Below, piece after piece: positions 35,630-44,861 of a stretch of DNA of 64,000 bases. This stretch comes from a virus, in IMG/VR virus record IMGVR_UViG_3300042934_000547, positions 64,001 to 128,000 of that record; one strand, given 5' to 3'. The position numbers and the translations under genes are program-made. The notes under the pieces are model-generated. The model was not told the origin of the DNA and ran no database searches. It was given only the letters and a program-made list of their open reading frames with translations. How positions within the stretch are numbered: the first letter of the stretch is position 1; each line of letters opens with the position of its first letter.

Positions 35630-36556
35630 ATGAATTTTCCTATAGCAAGAAGTAACGATACAAAGAAAGAAAGTATAGACGTTCCAACAAAAAATCCATT
35701 AAATTTTAGTATGAAAAATATTAACTTTAATAAGATTGAAACTGTACCAGAAGGCGTTGTCGTACCAGCCACTAAAGCCGACGCTGAAAAACAGGCAGAA
35801 AGAAAAAAACTTAAAGCTGAGAAACAAGAAAAAAAGGCTGTGAATGAGTTTAAAGAAAGTTATAGAGATAACGAAAACTTGTTAAAAGAAGTTATCTTAG
35901 AAACTGACTTATTCACAAGAGACTTAAAAGACCAGATGGACTTAGTAAAAAATAGTAAGACTCTTAAAAATAAGCATATGATTTATGGCGAATTGCAGGC
36001 TAATATTACTAGTCTTATTGGGACTAAATTAAGTGCTGTTAAGGAACTTAATAGTATCATTCATAATAGTCAAAATATGGGACTTAAGAAGGCTAAAGAC
36101 AATGCTGAATTAACAAACAGCAATAATGAAGATAAATTGATTATGGACTTATATAGAGCTATGATGGAAGGTAAAGGTGGTATGACTAACAATGCATCTA
36201 TCGTAATGCCAACCTATGACCAGATAAATGCAATTCCGGCAGCTTTTGTTGGTTTACCAACAAATAACTCTATGGATGATGGTTACAATAATTATATAAA
36301 TAACAGATCAGCAGCTCAATTGGGAATGATAATGGACTCAAATCCTAATATACAAACTGTAGTTAGATATAATCCAAATAACGGATTAAAGAAATTCGAT
36401 GTTGTTGATATATCTACCGGACAATCATTACCTAAGTTCGAGCGTCCAGATGCTATGTTCTTAGATGATACAATCATAGATAGCAACACATGGACAGCAA
36501 AAAATAATAATATGAATATGATTTACGATGTAATGGTTGACTATAACTTATTCTAA
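35630..36556 (+). CDS. Unknown protein with central coiled coil, 308 aa
   Basis: Residues 40-80 are extremely rich in Lys, Glu and Ala (AERKKLKAEKQEKKAVNEF), a probable coiled coil, followed by helical and then loop-rich sequence. No motif is recognised. It is a single-gene unit on the plus strand between a class L promoter and a bidirectional terminator, which fits a late, possibly virion or scaffold-like protein. Confidence 0.65.
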   Translation: MNFPIARSNDTKKESIDVPTKNPLNFSMKNINFNKIETVPEGVVVPATKADAEKQAERKKLKAEKQEKKAVNEFKESYRDNENLLKEVILETDLFTRDLKDQMDLVKNSKTLKNKHMIYGELQANITSLIGTKLSAVKELNSIIHNSQNMGLKKAKDNAELTNSNNEDKLIMDLYRAMMEGKGGMTNNASIVMPTYDQINAIPAAFVGLPTNNSMDDGYNNYINNRSAAQLGMIMDSNPNIQTVVRYNPNNGLKKFDVVDISTGQSLPKFERPDAMFLDDTIIDSNTWTAKNNNMNMIYDVMVDYNLF

Positions 36557-36557
36557 G

Positions 36558-36600
36558 AAAAAAAAATGAGTGTAGCGTCAAGCTACACTTATATTTTTTA
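36558..36600. terminator. Bidirectional terminator
   Basis: AGTGTAGC / GCTACACT with TTTATATTTTTT-type tract on the plus strand and a long T-run on the minus strand; the stop codon of the minus-strand gene lies in the loop. Confidence 0.9.
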
Positions 36601-37051
36601 TTCTTTCTTTTAATTGGTATCGACTTCTAAATGAACCAGATTTATTATACATTAATTCAAGAGCTTTCTTGGCTATTGCCCTTGATGTTGCTGCCATAGC
36701 AAATTGATCAGCTTGAAATTCAAATGATATATCATAATTCTCCATCTTCGATAAATGATCAAAAACTAAATGCCCTTGTTCATGAGCAAGCACAAACTTT
36801 CTAATATCATCATCAAATTTATCAAACCTATCATCAATCACTATCACAGGACAATCACCAAAGATGGTCTGGTTATTCTTTAGCATCGAATATTTAAATT
36901 TATATTGGATTATTGCTAATGGGTCTTTATAAATAGGAATATTATTAAATTCCCCAATTCTAATACTACCACCTTGTTTACCTTGAGTTTTGAAGCCAAC
37001 TTTATATCCATACATGAATTCAGATATACTATTTAATAATATTTTTAACAT
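36578..37051 (-). CDS. Zinc peptidase, ImmA/IrrE- or M48-like
   Basis: The 157-residue protein has LAHEQGHLVFDH (His90, Glu91, His94) and EFQADQFA at 111-118, giving the HExxH...E/D pattern of ImmA/IrrE-type and related minigluzincin peptidases. ImmA cleaves phage repressors; a phage copy might process a host or phage regulator, but no target is visible here. It is expressed from a class E promoter with a long structured leader, so probably early. Confidence 0.65.
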   Translation of the reverse strand: MLKILLNSISEFMYGYKVGFKTQGKQGGSIRIGEFNNIPIYKDPLAIIQYKFKYSMLKNNQTIFGDCPVIVIDDRFDKFDDDIRKFVLAHEQGHLVFDHLSKMENYDISFEFQADQFAMAATSRAIAKKALELMYNKSGSFRSRYQLKERIKNISVA

Positions 37052-37066
37052 AGGTTTCTCCCCACT

Positions 37067-37125
37067 TTATTACGTCTCACTAATATAACCTAATACATTA
37101 GATTGACAAATAGAATTTGTAATAA
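37067..37125 (-). promoter_or_regulatory. Structured leader of the peptidase mRNA
   Basis: TTATTAC (37119-37125 as transcribed) pairs with GTAATAA (37067-37073) a few bases before the ribosome-binding site GGGGAG; two small hairpins lie inside. Confidence 0.5.
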
Positions 37126-37145
37126 GATTTCATTTTTTTTTCTAT

Positions 37146-37170
37146 TCATATTTATAATATATATTTGAAA
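37146..37170 (-). promoter_or_regulatory. Class E promoter of the peptidase gene
   Basis: Minus strand TTTCAAATATATATTATAAA then TATGAATAG. Confidence 0.75.
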
Positions 37171-37184
37171 AAAATAAATTTTGC

Positions 37185-37214
37185 ATAAAAAGAAGGTTAG
37201 GATTAACCTAACCT
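37185..37214 (-). terminator. Terminator of the HTH-protein operon
   Basis: AGGTTAGG / CCTAACCT (loop TTAAT) then TCTTTTTATG; it overlaps the stop codon of the 46-residue gene. Confidence 0.85.
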
Positions 37215-37348
37215 CTTTTTTTGTCCGCCATAACTTTTTTTATATCTGTAAATCCAACTCTAGATATATCTTTTTGTTGTTCGATAATCTTTTTTGGATC
37301 GTTTATTTGAATATTGATTATCTGTGTTTCTTTATTAACTTTAGTCAT
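37208..37348 (-). CDS. Small unknown protein, 46 aa
   Basis: Opens 10 bp after the HTH gene behind GAGGTGACAATT and closes inside the terminator. The product (MTKVNKETQIINIQINDPKK at the start) is basic and Lys-rich at the end. Position and ribosome-binding site support a real gene; function unknown. Confidence 0.6.
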   Translation of the reverse strand: MTKVNKETQIINIQINDPKKIIEQQKDISRVGFTDIKKVMADKKRG

Positions 37349-37358
37349 AATTGTCACC

Positions 37359-38477
37359 TCATTTTCCTATGTCTAAGTTTTGCCATTTGGTTATTTGTTC
37401 CCTCGGAACATTAAACAATTTCGATAGTTCAGTTTGGGAAATATTACATTCCGTTGATACTTTAATACTTTTAGCTAATTCATCTAATTTTATGTCTATA
37501 TACTTTTCAATTTCTAATTTATGCCTCAACATGAAGTCACCTAGCTCCAAAGGTGTGTCATTAATAAATTTAACACCAAATTGTTCTAATGCTACGAAAA
37601 TTTGAAATTCTGAAATCTTAATATATTTAGATAGAATCGATAGTTTATAACCCTCATTAATATATTTATCTAATATAAAATTAAGTTCAGGTTTTGCTAT
37701 TTCAATTCTATTAAATAATTTAAGAATTGAACTTATTCCTTCATAACACTTTTCAAAATCATCACTAGATGCTGTCACACGTTTATATATCTCTCTATTA
37801 TCAAGATTCTTATATAATCCATATCTAAACATTTTTTGTTGTTTAATTAGATTTATATCAGCTAGACGAACTATTCTTTCCATCGTTGTATTAGATATCG
37901 TACATTCTTTACATATGCAATTAGGTGGATAACATACAAGTCGTAATTTAATTACATTAAACAATTTACTTGGTTCCATTTCAAATCGTTCACGACAACT
38001 TCCATTATGAACCTTCGTTAATAGTAACTTATATTTATCTATTAAAGTTAATTCAGGATTACCAAGACATTTATCAACAGCTTGATTATAGGTGATACCT
38101 GCGTCTTCCATAATCTTTATTACTAATTTGTATAGATTTTCCTCAATATTATACCTATTTGGAAGTATATCATTCTTTTGAAATAAATATCTAAATGCTG
38201 ATAATTTTATTTTGTACTTTTTTGCAATTTCTTCAATGCTTTTATTTGGGCAATGATAGTATTCTTTTATTGCTTCTAGAAGATTACTGATGTCTTTATT
38301 ATCCATCTTCTCGATTGTAGTTTTTGCACGGGATGGTTTAATATTATTATCCCGTAATACTCTATAAATATAAGATTCGGATACCTTATATTTATTTCTG
38401 ATATAACTTAGTGGTTTATTCTCCCGATAATCTCTCACAATGAATTCATCATTATAATTACTCATACATGCAGCCAT
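37359..38477 (-). CDS. Protein with several helix-turn-helix motifs
   Basis: Three segments look like HTH units: PLSYIRNKYKVSESYIYRVL (residues about 22-41), KSIEEIAKKYKIKLSAFRYL (about 78-97) and ISQTELSKLFNVPREQITKW (about 347-366). A cysteine cluster CYPPNCICKEC lies near 185-195. The pattern suggests a DNA-binding regulator or a resolvase/transposon-like HTH array, but no catalytic domain is visible. A role in phage transcription or promoter choice is possible and unproven. Confidence 0.6.
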   Translation of the reverse strand: MAACMSNYNDEFIVRDYRENKPLSYIRNKYKVSESYIYRVLRDNNIKPSRAKTTIEKMDNKDISNLLEAIKEYYHCPNKSIEEIAKKYKIKLSAFRYLFQKNDILPNRYNIEENLYKLVIKIMEDAGITYNQAVDKCLGNPELTLIDKYKLLLTKVHNGSCRERFEMEPSKLFNVIKLRLVCYPPNCICKECTISNTTMERIVRLADINLIKQQKMFRYGLYKNLDNREIYKRVTASSDDFEKCYEGISSILKLFNRIEIAKPELNFILDKYINEGYKLSILSKYIKISEFQIFVALEQFGVKFINDTPLELGDFMLRHKLEIEKYIDIKLDELAKSIKVSTECNISQTELSKLFNVPREQITKWQNLDIGK

Positions 38478-38489
38478 AATAATTTCTCC

Positions 38490-41105
38490 TTATAGATCAA
38501 AATAACTCCAAATGACATTCCCCTGTAGTCTATCCCCTTTATGTGATAGTTCAATAATAGCTCCGTCATCAGTGTTATACTCAGTATTATGAGATATTAC
38601 AAAAAGCTGTTCTACTCCAAGAATATCCATTTCTCTGTTTATTACTTCAATAAGGTTACGTCTATTATAACTATCTAACTCTGCATCTACTTCATCCATT
38701 CCAATGATATTATATTTAGATGATGAATGGTGCATTAACGCAAATGACATCGTTGAGCCAATAATAGCTCTTTGACCCGATGACATATGTGAGACATCAT
38801 CTATTAATAACCCAGAGCCTATACATGGTATTTTGAATTCATTTTCATTAACAATGCATTTTTGTAATGAATATTCCCCATCTAGTACATACTGAAGTAA
38901 TTCGTTACACATGGATATAACCTTATGCATATATAATTCTATGAATGCAACCTGAATACCATCCTTAGAGGGATTACTGTATTTCTTAAATGTCTCTAAT
39001 TTTGAATACTTAGCCATGAATTCTGAGTACTGTAATTCATACTCAGCCTTTGACTGTAAAGCATGATTTATTTTGTATATATTATTATCTAAAGTAGTCA
39101 GCATATTACGCAAATTATTGTTTGTATTCAGAATATGATTGATTTGAGCATCATAATCTGATATCTGTAGGAATTCAGTTTCCATCAATTTGCGTTTATT
39201 TGATAACTCCTCGATGTCTCTATTGTTGTTGTTAATTATAGTCAAACTGTCTAGAGCCTGCGTATTAAATGAGATATCAAAATTTAATTTTTGTTCCTTA
39301 TTTTTATTAAATTTCAATTCATCTGTTCTTTGATTGAATAATATAGTTTGATTTCTAATATCAGTTTCTAAATCAGTAATCATCTGTTCATTATAGCTCA
39401 TAGATTGCATTTTGGATACATAATCATCATAAGCTATCTTCTTTGAATTGAATTCATCTATCAATGATGAAATATCAATTACACGCTGGATTGCATCTGT
39501 ATAAGTGATATGATTACGCATATATCCTATAGCATCATAGATTGTTTCAATACATTTTAATCCAAATGCTGGTAAATCACGACTATTCATATACATAGCT
39601 CTAAATATGTCGTGTAACATCTGTTGAGCTTTCATATAGGTATATGATTGCTCCCTTTGTTGTTCTATATTAAAATACTGGGACTCCAATTGTTTATAAA
39701 TACCAATATATCTCTGTATTTCATTAGTTGGTAAATTAACCTTAGAGAGTTTCAATATAAATGGACACGATAGCTTACAATCTTTTGGCTTCTCATTTAA
39801 TAATTCTAATTTAGCTTCCAATTCCTCTAATGAATATGGAATATTAGCTTTATCATTTTCATATTGGGATATCAATTTATCTATGCTAAAATCCTTCTCA
39901 GGATTGTTAAATAATTCTTCCATGAGGTTTACTGAAAATGATGAATTGAATACATCTATCCTATTATCAATATCTAAGAATATATTATATAACCCGATTA
40001 ATTTATCTGTATCCATACGACTATTATAATCATAGCCGACAGATTCGAATATTGATATTGTATCATTTATCCATTCAGTCAATTTGTCCATGTTATTTCT
40101 CATATCAACTAAACTCTCATCAGAGTTTAACATCTTTTGACTGTTCAAACTGTTTAACATTTCTTGTTTACTATCTATAATACTTTTAATTCGGATTGTT
40201 TCCTGTGTAAGTTCATTTAATAATGATTGAGTTTGTGTTAACTCTATAGTCATTATGCCAATATTTTCAGCGATAGAACCTACATTTACATTCTTTAATC
40301 CACTTATTGATTTAAGTTTTTCATCATTAATATTATTCAAGAATAATATCTTATTAGCGATTTCTTGATATTTTTGTTTCGTTTCATAAGCATTAAGACT
40401 ATCTATCTTTGATTTTATCTCTCCGAGTGTGATAGCATTGGTTTCAATCTTTTTATTGATATCATCCTTCTCTAACATATAACGTTTTAAATCAGCTTCT
40501 AATAACTCTGGATTCCCAAGATGTTGTAATTTTAATGATATTTGATTTAGCATTGAATTATAATTTGAGCTACGCTTTACGAATGTTTTCTGCATAGTGT
40601 TATAATCAGCAACTTCATCTATTATAAAGGATACGTATCGTTTTCTTTCACTAGGGGTTTTAACTACCATACCTTTGTCTTCACATGATAATCTACATAA
40701 GGCTTCAAAATTACTATCGAGGTTAAACTCTAATGCCACTAATTCTTTATACGATGTCACATTACCATTTGCATTCAGTTCTACACCATTTTTTACAAAA
40801 TATGCTTTAGTGTTATCTCTGTCACCATTCCCTCTTACGAGGTATAGAATACGAATGTTGTATACATCATTTCCATCAATTATTCGCAACTGTTTTTCAC
40901 CATCGCATTTTTCAATGAAATTATTCTTATCATCTAATAACGGCGATAAAGCATTCAATAACGTTGATTTACCAGAACCATTATCTCCACGTATAAATAT
41001 CATTCGTTTCCCATGTCTATCTATATTATCAATCTTTACTTCTCTAAGTCCCATACCATTATAAAATGGAATAAAATTCTTCATATAAAAATCAGTAATT
41101 CTCAT
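38490..41105 (-). CDS. Rad50/SbcC-like recombination nuclease ATPase subunit (T4 gp46-like)
   Basis: The 871-residue protein has a Walker A GDNGSGKST (40-48), long coiled coils either side of a zinc hook DCKLSCPF near residue 445, an ABC signature HMSSGQRA near 775 and Walker B IIGMDEVDAELDS near 805. This is the complete SMC-like layout of Rad50/SbcC/gp46. It works with a Mre11/gp47-like nuclease, not seen in this window, in end processing and recombination. A class L-like site lies upstream. Confidence 0.9.
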   Translation of the reverse strand: MRITDFYMKNFIPFYNGMGLREVKIDNIDRHGKRMIFIRGDNGSGKSTLLNALSPLLDDKNNFIEKCDGEKQLRIIDGNDVYNIRILYLVRGNGDRDNTKAYFVKNGVELNANGNVTSYKELVALEFNLDSNFEALCRLSCEDKGMVVKTPSERKRYVSFIIDEVADYNTMQKTFVKRSSNYNSMLNQISLKLQHLGNPELLEADLKRYMLEKDDINKKIETNAITLGEIKSKIDSLNAYETKQKYQEIANKILFLNNINDEKLKSISGLKNVNVGSIAENIGIMTIELTQTQSLLNELTQETIRIKSIIDSKQEMLNSLNSQKMLNSDESLVDMRNNMDKLTEWINDTISIFESVGYDYNSRMDTDKLIGLYNIFLDIDNRIDVFNSSFSVNLMEELFNNPEKDFSIDKLISQYENDKANIPYSLEELEAKLELLNEKPKDCKLSCPFILKLSKVNLPTNEIQRYIGIYKQLESQYFNIEQQREQSYTYMKAQQMLHDIFRAMYMNSRDLPAFGLKCIETIYDAIGYMRNHITYTDAIQRVIDISSLIDEFNSKKIAYDDYVSKMQSMSYNEQMITDLETDIRNQTILFNQRTDELKFNKNKEQKLNFDISFNTQALDSLTIINNNNRDIEELSNKRKLMETEFLQISDYDAQINHILNTNNNLRNMLTTLDNNIYKINHALQSKAEYELQYSEFMAKYSKLETFKKYSNPSKDGIQVAFIELYMHKVISMCNELLQYVLDGEYSLQKCIVNENEFKIPCIGSGLLIDDVSHMSSGQRAIIGSTMSFALMHHSSSKYNIIGMDEVDAELDSYNRRNLIEVINREMDILGVEQLFVISHNTEYNTDDGAIIELSHKGDRLQGNVIWSYFDL

Positions 41106-41121
41106 AATAATCCTCCACCTC

Positions 41122-41133
41122 TACTGTAATGTC
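41122..41133 (-). promoter_or_regulatory. Possible class L promoter
   Basis: GACA-TTACAG-TA, with TA 17 nt before the Rad50-like start; the shortest spacing in the set. Confidence 0.35.
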
Positions 41134-41145
41134 GCCATAAGATTG

Positions 41146-41184
41146 AAAAAATAAAAAGATAGAGATGGGGTTAATCCCATCTCT
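41146..41184 (-). terminator. Terminator
   Basis: AGAGATGGG / CCCATCTCT (loop ATTAAC-type), then TATCTTTTTATTTTTTC. Confidence 0.85.
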
Positions 41185-41430
41185 TTATTCTATAATCTCA
41201 ACATCCTGATATTTCATCTTACTTGGATAACCAGATGCTACCACAATAGAATCTTGATTAATGAAATCTAAATCGTAACGTTTTTCAGTAAAATTTCTAG
41301 TCTTACCTTTATGCACAACCCAACCAGCTTTATAAATACGACCCATGCTCTTTTCTAGTGTACTACGGCTATTGAATTGGGTTGCTGAATATATGAAATA
41401 CGTTAACTTTTCTTCCTGATTATTCATCAT
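41185..41430 (-). CDS. Small unknown protein, 81 aa
   Basis: Single-gene unit between two terminators, start at ATG 41430 behind ACGGGAGTGTTA. The protein is basic in the middle (RIYKAGWVVHKGKTRNFTEKR) and acidic at the end; no motif recognised. Confidence 0.6.
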   Translation of the reverse strand: MMNNQEEKLTYFIYSATQFNSRSTLEKSMGRIYKAGWVVHKGKTRNFTEKRYDLDFINQDSIVVASGYPSKMKYQDVEIIE

Positions 41431-41458
41431 TAACACTCCCGTTTATAATTGTATAGTA

Positions 41459-41486
41459 GAAAAAATAAAGGAGAATTATCTCCTTT
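41459..41486 (-). terminator. Terminator of the beta N-part operon
   Basis: AAAGGAGA / TCTCCTTT with a 4-nt loop, then ATTTTTTC. Confidence 0.85.
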
Positions 41487-41658
41487 ATTTCTGTTCAATA
41501 TTAGATTCCTTTGATAGTTCTTCATTAGTTCTATTTAATGCTGATTCCTTAACAAACTGAGTGATTTTTGATATATGATAATTACTACCTACGCCACCAC
41601 ATCCAACTATCAATATTTTTCTGTTGTGCGATTTATCTATATCATTATTCTGACTCAT
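41485..41658 (-). CDS. Small protein with a ThiF/E1-like nucleotide-binding stub, 57 aa
   Basis: The start at 41658 (MSQNNDIDKSHNRK) lies inside the end of the beta N-part gene; a longer frame to 41718 has no ribosome-binding site. Residues 14-25 (KILIVGCGGVGSN) match the first beta strand and glycine loop of ThiF/MoeB/E1-type enzymes, but the rest of such a domain (over 200 residues) is missing. It may be a relic or a short peptide with chance similarity. Confidence 0.5.
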   Translation of the reverse strand: MSQNNDIDKSHNRKILIVGCGGVGSNYHISKITQFVKESALNRTNEELSKESNIEQK

Positions 41659-43408
41659 GTGTCTCTTCCATATATTCAGGTCTCTTAATCGGTTTACCAT
41701 ATGATGGAATCTCAACATTTTTGTACATACGAGTTACTGGTATCAGAGTTCGTTCAACTCCATAGTGCTCATCGAGTAGATGGTTCCATTCATCATAGAA
41801 TAATGAATCCAACCTGACTCCCACTTTAGTGTCATCCCTAAACGGATTTGGTTCGGTTTTTATTGAATCGAAATATTTGGATAATAAATCTTCCATATTT
41901 TCAAACCAAAAGTTTGGTTCTTTATATGAAGCAAACCTACTCAAATCTATCATTGGAGTTAATGTACCTTGAATACCCGGAGTTTGATTATTAGTATTAG
42001 CCAAACCCAGTACACCCAAATGTGATGCCTTAAGTTGTTTGTATTTATCTGGTATCTTAGAACCCTTAGTAGAGCTATCAAGTCCTCCCGGTCCTTTAAA
42101 TGAATACTTAGCACCTAAGAATGTATCATGGTCATTTGAAATATTTTTATAGTTAATAATCGAACAGGTCTTTATTTCTCCTAATAGGAAGTCTGGTCGT
42201 ATATTAATATATTTCTTAATGTCATACATCGTTATAGCATTCTTCATGTCAGCAATCTTTCTTACATTTGTTGATAGCTTAACACCATACATCTGTGCTA
42301 TATACTCTTCGCATCTAAGTTTCTTAGTCGCTAAATCTAAGTTATCCTTAATCATCAGCTCACTGAATTCATATACAAGCCATCTAAGAATACAGTATAT
42401 ATTCTTTTTATACTCATATGGTAAATTACAAGCATCATAGATAGTTTTATCATACATACCCTCTAAAGACTCCAATACTTTCAAACCTTTTTCGAAAGTA
42501 TATTTTTGTGAGAAGTCTTTACCTAAGTTATCAACCCAGTTTTCTATTTTGAATAAATCATTATATTTAATTCCAGATTTAATTATACTGGCAATAAACG
42601 ATTGTAATTGTGGGTTATTGATAAATAGGTATATTGGTACTATGACATAATATCCCTTTGCCTTAAATGAATAAAAGTTTACTTTATCCGCATGAGGTTC
42701 ATCCGATAACACGAATGTTCCCTCTAGTCCTAAAAACTTAAGGGTATTTTGATACCCTATCTTAGCAAGAATGTAATTAAATGGATAAGCATCTTTACTA
42801 AATATATTCGATGTGAATAATGTAGTTTCAATTTGTTCTCCATTTGAATTAAGTTTACATTTTGTTCTGGTCATTATGAGTTTCATGAACGTACACTTGA
42901 GAATAACCACATCGTCTTTATCTTTCTTTGACATATTGTATGTGGTGTTCTCTATTATTTGAAATGAAGGAGCATAATATTTTCCCTTAATTCTGAAATA
43001 ATATTTACTCACAAATGTAGGTATGATAACATACGATGTATGTCGATCTCTCTCATCATTCCATTTATCATTACCAACACCGTATGTGTAATTAAGTGCT
43101 AATAATATCATATCTGTTGATTGTATATCATTATAATTGTAGATGTTGGTAAACATCTTTCGTTTAGCTTCATTTTTGATAAGCTTATCTTCATAATTAA
43201 ACAATATACGATTTATGGTATCCAAATTATCAATGATAGAAAAACTATCCAAATGTAAATAAAATGAACATTGTCTCTCGCATGATTTCACTAGGTTAAT
43301 AATATATCTTATGATATTATACTCACTCTTATTGAATATCGTATCATTGAATACATCACAATTTTGTAATGTATACTCTTTCATCATCTCAAATTGATTA
43401 ATTGTCAT
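41645..43408 (-). CDS. RNA polymerase beta subunit, N-terminal part
   Basis: The 587-residue protein corresponds to the first half of RpoB. FVSKYYFRIKGKYY near 125 matches the early RpoB lobe strand. Residues about 435-490 match fork-loop/region D sequence: FKGPGGLDSSTKG, LKASHLGVLGLANTNNQTPG and GTLTPMIDLSRFA correspond to GPGGL...HPSHYGRICPIETPEGPN of RpoB. The start at 43408 follows AAGGAGTTGTTAGAA. The C-terminal part of beta is encoded at 49634-51829. It is cotranscribed with two unknown genes. Confidence 0.85.
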   Translation of the reverse strand: MTINQFEMMKEYTLQNCDVFNDTIFNKSEYNIIRYIINLVKSCERQCSFYLHLDSFSIIDNLDTINRILFNYEDKLIKNEAKRKMFTNIYNYNDIQSTDMILLALNYTYGVGNDKWNDERDRHTSYVIIPTFVSKYYFRIKGKYYAPSFQIIENTTYNMSKKDKDDVVILKCTFMKLIMTRTKCKLNSNGEQIETTLFTSNIFSKDAYPFNYILAKIGYQNTLKFLGLEGTFVLSDEPHADKVNFYSFKAKGYYVIVPIYLFINNPQLQSFIASIIKSGIKYNDLFKIENWVDNLGKDFSQKYTFEKGLKVLESLEGMYDKTIYDACNLPYEYKKNIYCILRWLVYEFSELMIKDNLDLATKKLRCEEYIAQMYGVKLSTNVRKIADMKNAITMYDIKKYINIRPDFLLGEIKTCSIINYKNISNDHDTFLGAKYSFKGPGGLDSSTKGSKIPDKYKQLKASHLGVLGLANTNNQTPGIQGTLTPMIDLSRFASYKEPNFWFENMEDLLSKYFDSIKTEPNPFRDDTKVGVRLDSLFYDEWNHLLDEHYGVERTLIPVTRMYKNVEIPSYGKPIKRPEYMEETHESE

Positions 43409-43421
43409 TTCTAACAACTCC

Positions 43422-44036
43422 TTATACTATGCGTCTACTAATTGATACACCATTACCCATCGGATTGGCAATATCGCCTTCTTTATCTGATAGTGTTATC
43501 TCTACTTGCAAATCAAACACATCACACCATGTTATTAAACGTTTAAGCGTAACATCGTCATCTTGTACGATAGAACGTTTATGATTGTTATATTTACCTT
43601 CCTCAAATCTATCCTGATAGCTGTCAAGAACAATTTGCTTTCTGTTTAGTGCTTCCCTGAATAGAGCCATAGTTGCGGTCGTATTCTGATTTATTTCACC
43701 AGCAAATACGTCACCAGAATCATTAGCTATTCTTATTTTTTGTTCTTCTGCAATTACATTTGTATTTTGTATAAAGTCTCTAATTGCGTAATCACTAAAG
43801 TTTACCACATTTTTCTTATGATATATCTCTTCGTCTTTTTTACTCGGTAAAATAGGTCTAAATACTGGTCCAGAACGATATATACCCGGTTGTTTACTAT
43901 CAGGTGAAACAATGGGTAGAATTAAGTCTCCATATTCTATACATATAGGTCTAGATGTATATTTATCAACTTCAGTAATATCAACAACATCAAATACTTG
44001 ACCGACATCGTTGATATTTAATATTGCCTTCTTCAT
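43422..44036 (-). CDS. Unknown protein upstream of the beta N-part, 204 aa
   Basis: Alpha/beta protein with no recognised motif; the middle (AIRDFIQNTNVIAEEQKIRI) is helical. Its stop is 14 bp before the beta N-part start and no promoter intervenes, so it belongs to the same transcript. A role as RNA polymerase accessory factor is possible only from this context. Confidence 0.65.
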   Translation of the reverse strand: MKKAILNINDVGQVFDVVDITEVDKYTSRPICIEYGDLILPIVSPDSKQPGIYRSGPVFRPILPSKKDEEIYHKKNVVNFSDYAIRDFIQNTNVIAEEQKIRIANDSGDVFAGEINQNTTATMALFREALNRKQIVLDSYQDRFEEGKYNNHKRSIVQDDDVTLKRLITWCDVFDLQVEITLSDKEGDIANPMGNGVSISRRIV

Positions 44037-44049
44037 CTTGTTTCCTCCT

Positions 44050-44092
44050 AAAAAATAATATAATAGGATATAGCCATAACAGCTATATCCTA
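44050..44092 (-). terminator. Terminator
   Basis: An 11-bp stem TAGGATATAGC / GCTATATCCTA followed by TTATATTATTTTTT. The next gene starts only 14 bp further and lacks a clear promoter, so partial read-through is likely. Confidence 0.8.
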
Positions 44093-44100
44093 GTAATTAT

Positions 44101-44703
44101 TTATTTTTCATTCGCTTTGTCATCTTTAAGCAGTCTTTTGATATCTGCATCAACTTCAAATGCGAATACCTTTTCATCATTTTCTATTGCTACTCTAGCA
44201 GTAAAGAATCCTGCTAACTCTAATGCTGCTGTGTCTTTCTTATCAGCATTCTTGTCCAACCATTTGTAAATTGTTTTGATTAATGTAATTGTAAGTGATC
44301 TAACAGCTGCAACTCCGTCGAATGAGAAATTACCAACTGTGTTTGCATTCATGCACATAACTTCTGTGAATAGGTCATCTCTATGGCTGATTACTAAATC
44401 GCCATCGTCGATATCCTTTTCATCTGTCAAGAACTCAACATTGATGTTATCGCTTACTTCATTTTCATCAAAGAATATTCTAGCTCCAAGTAAGAACTGT
44501 TCTTTGATGTTATCAAATCTTAATACTACCGGCTGCTTCTTATTTTTCTTATTTTGTAGGAATGATACTATTGATACGAATAATGTCTTTGCCATGTCCT
44601 CGCATAAATTGATATCATTCTCAATTCCTTGATATCCAGAAGCCATTAAAGCTGCTAGGTAATCTTGTGACATTGAACTTTCATTAAATTTTGTTACAAC
44701 CAT
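44101..44703 (-). CDS. Unknown protein, 200 aa
   Basis: Soluble alpha/beta protein with acidic surface; no recognised motif. It is behind a class E promoter with a short leader and strong site TAGGAGGAAACAACAAA, suggesting high early expression. Residues 110-125 (GDLVISHRDDLFTEVM) could be a small binding loop, but nothing specific is claimed. Confidence 0.65.
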   Translation of the reverse strand: MVVTKFNESSMSQDYLAALMASGYQGIENDINLCEDMAKTLFVSIVSFLQNKKNKKQPVVLRFDNIKEQFLLGARIFFDENEVSDNINVEFLTDEKDIDDGDLVISHRDDLFTEVMCMNANTVGNFSFDGVAAVRSLTITLIKTIYKWLDKNADKKDTAALELAGFFTARVAIENDEKVFAFEVDADIKRLLKDDKANEK

Positions 44704-44756
44704 TTTGTTGTTTCCTCCTAAAATTTTAATATTTTGTAAGTATATTTATTTCATGA

Positions 44757-44784
44757 TTCATAAGTATAATATATACTTATAATC
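44757..44784 (-). promoter_or_regulatory. Class E promoter
   Basis: Minus strand ATAAGTATATATTATACTTA then TGAAT; the core is an 8-bp inverted repeat (ATAAGTAT and ATACTTAT). Confidence 0.7.
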
Positions 44785-44821
44785 ATTTTTAATTCTATAT
44801 GGATGTCCTATTGATATTAAT

Positions 44822-44857
44822 AAAAAATAAATATAGGGATGATTAACTCATCCCTAT
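44822..44857 (-). terminator. Terminator of the 519-aa gene
   Basis: ATAGGGATGA / TCATCCCTAT (10 bp, loop GTTAA) then TTTATTTTTTA. Confidence 0.9.
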
Positions 44858-44861
44858 GTAT

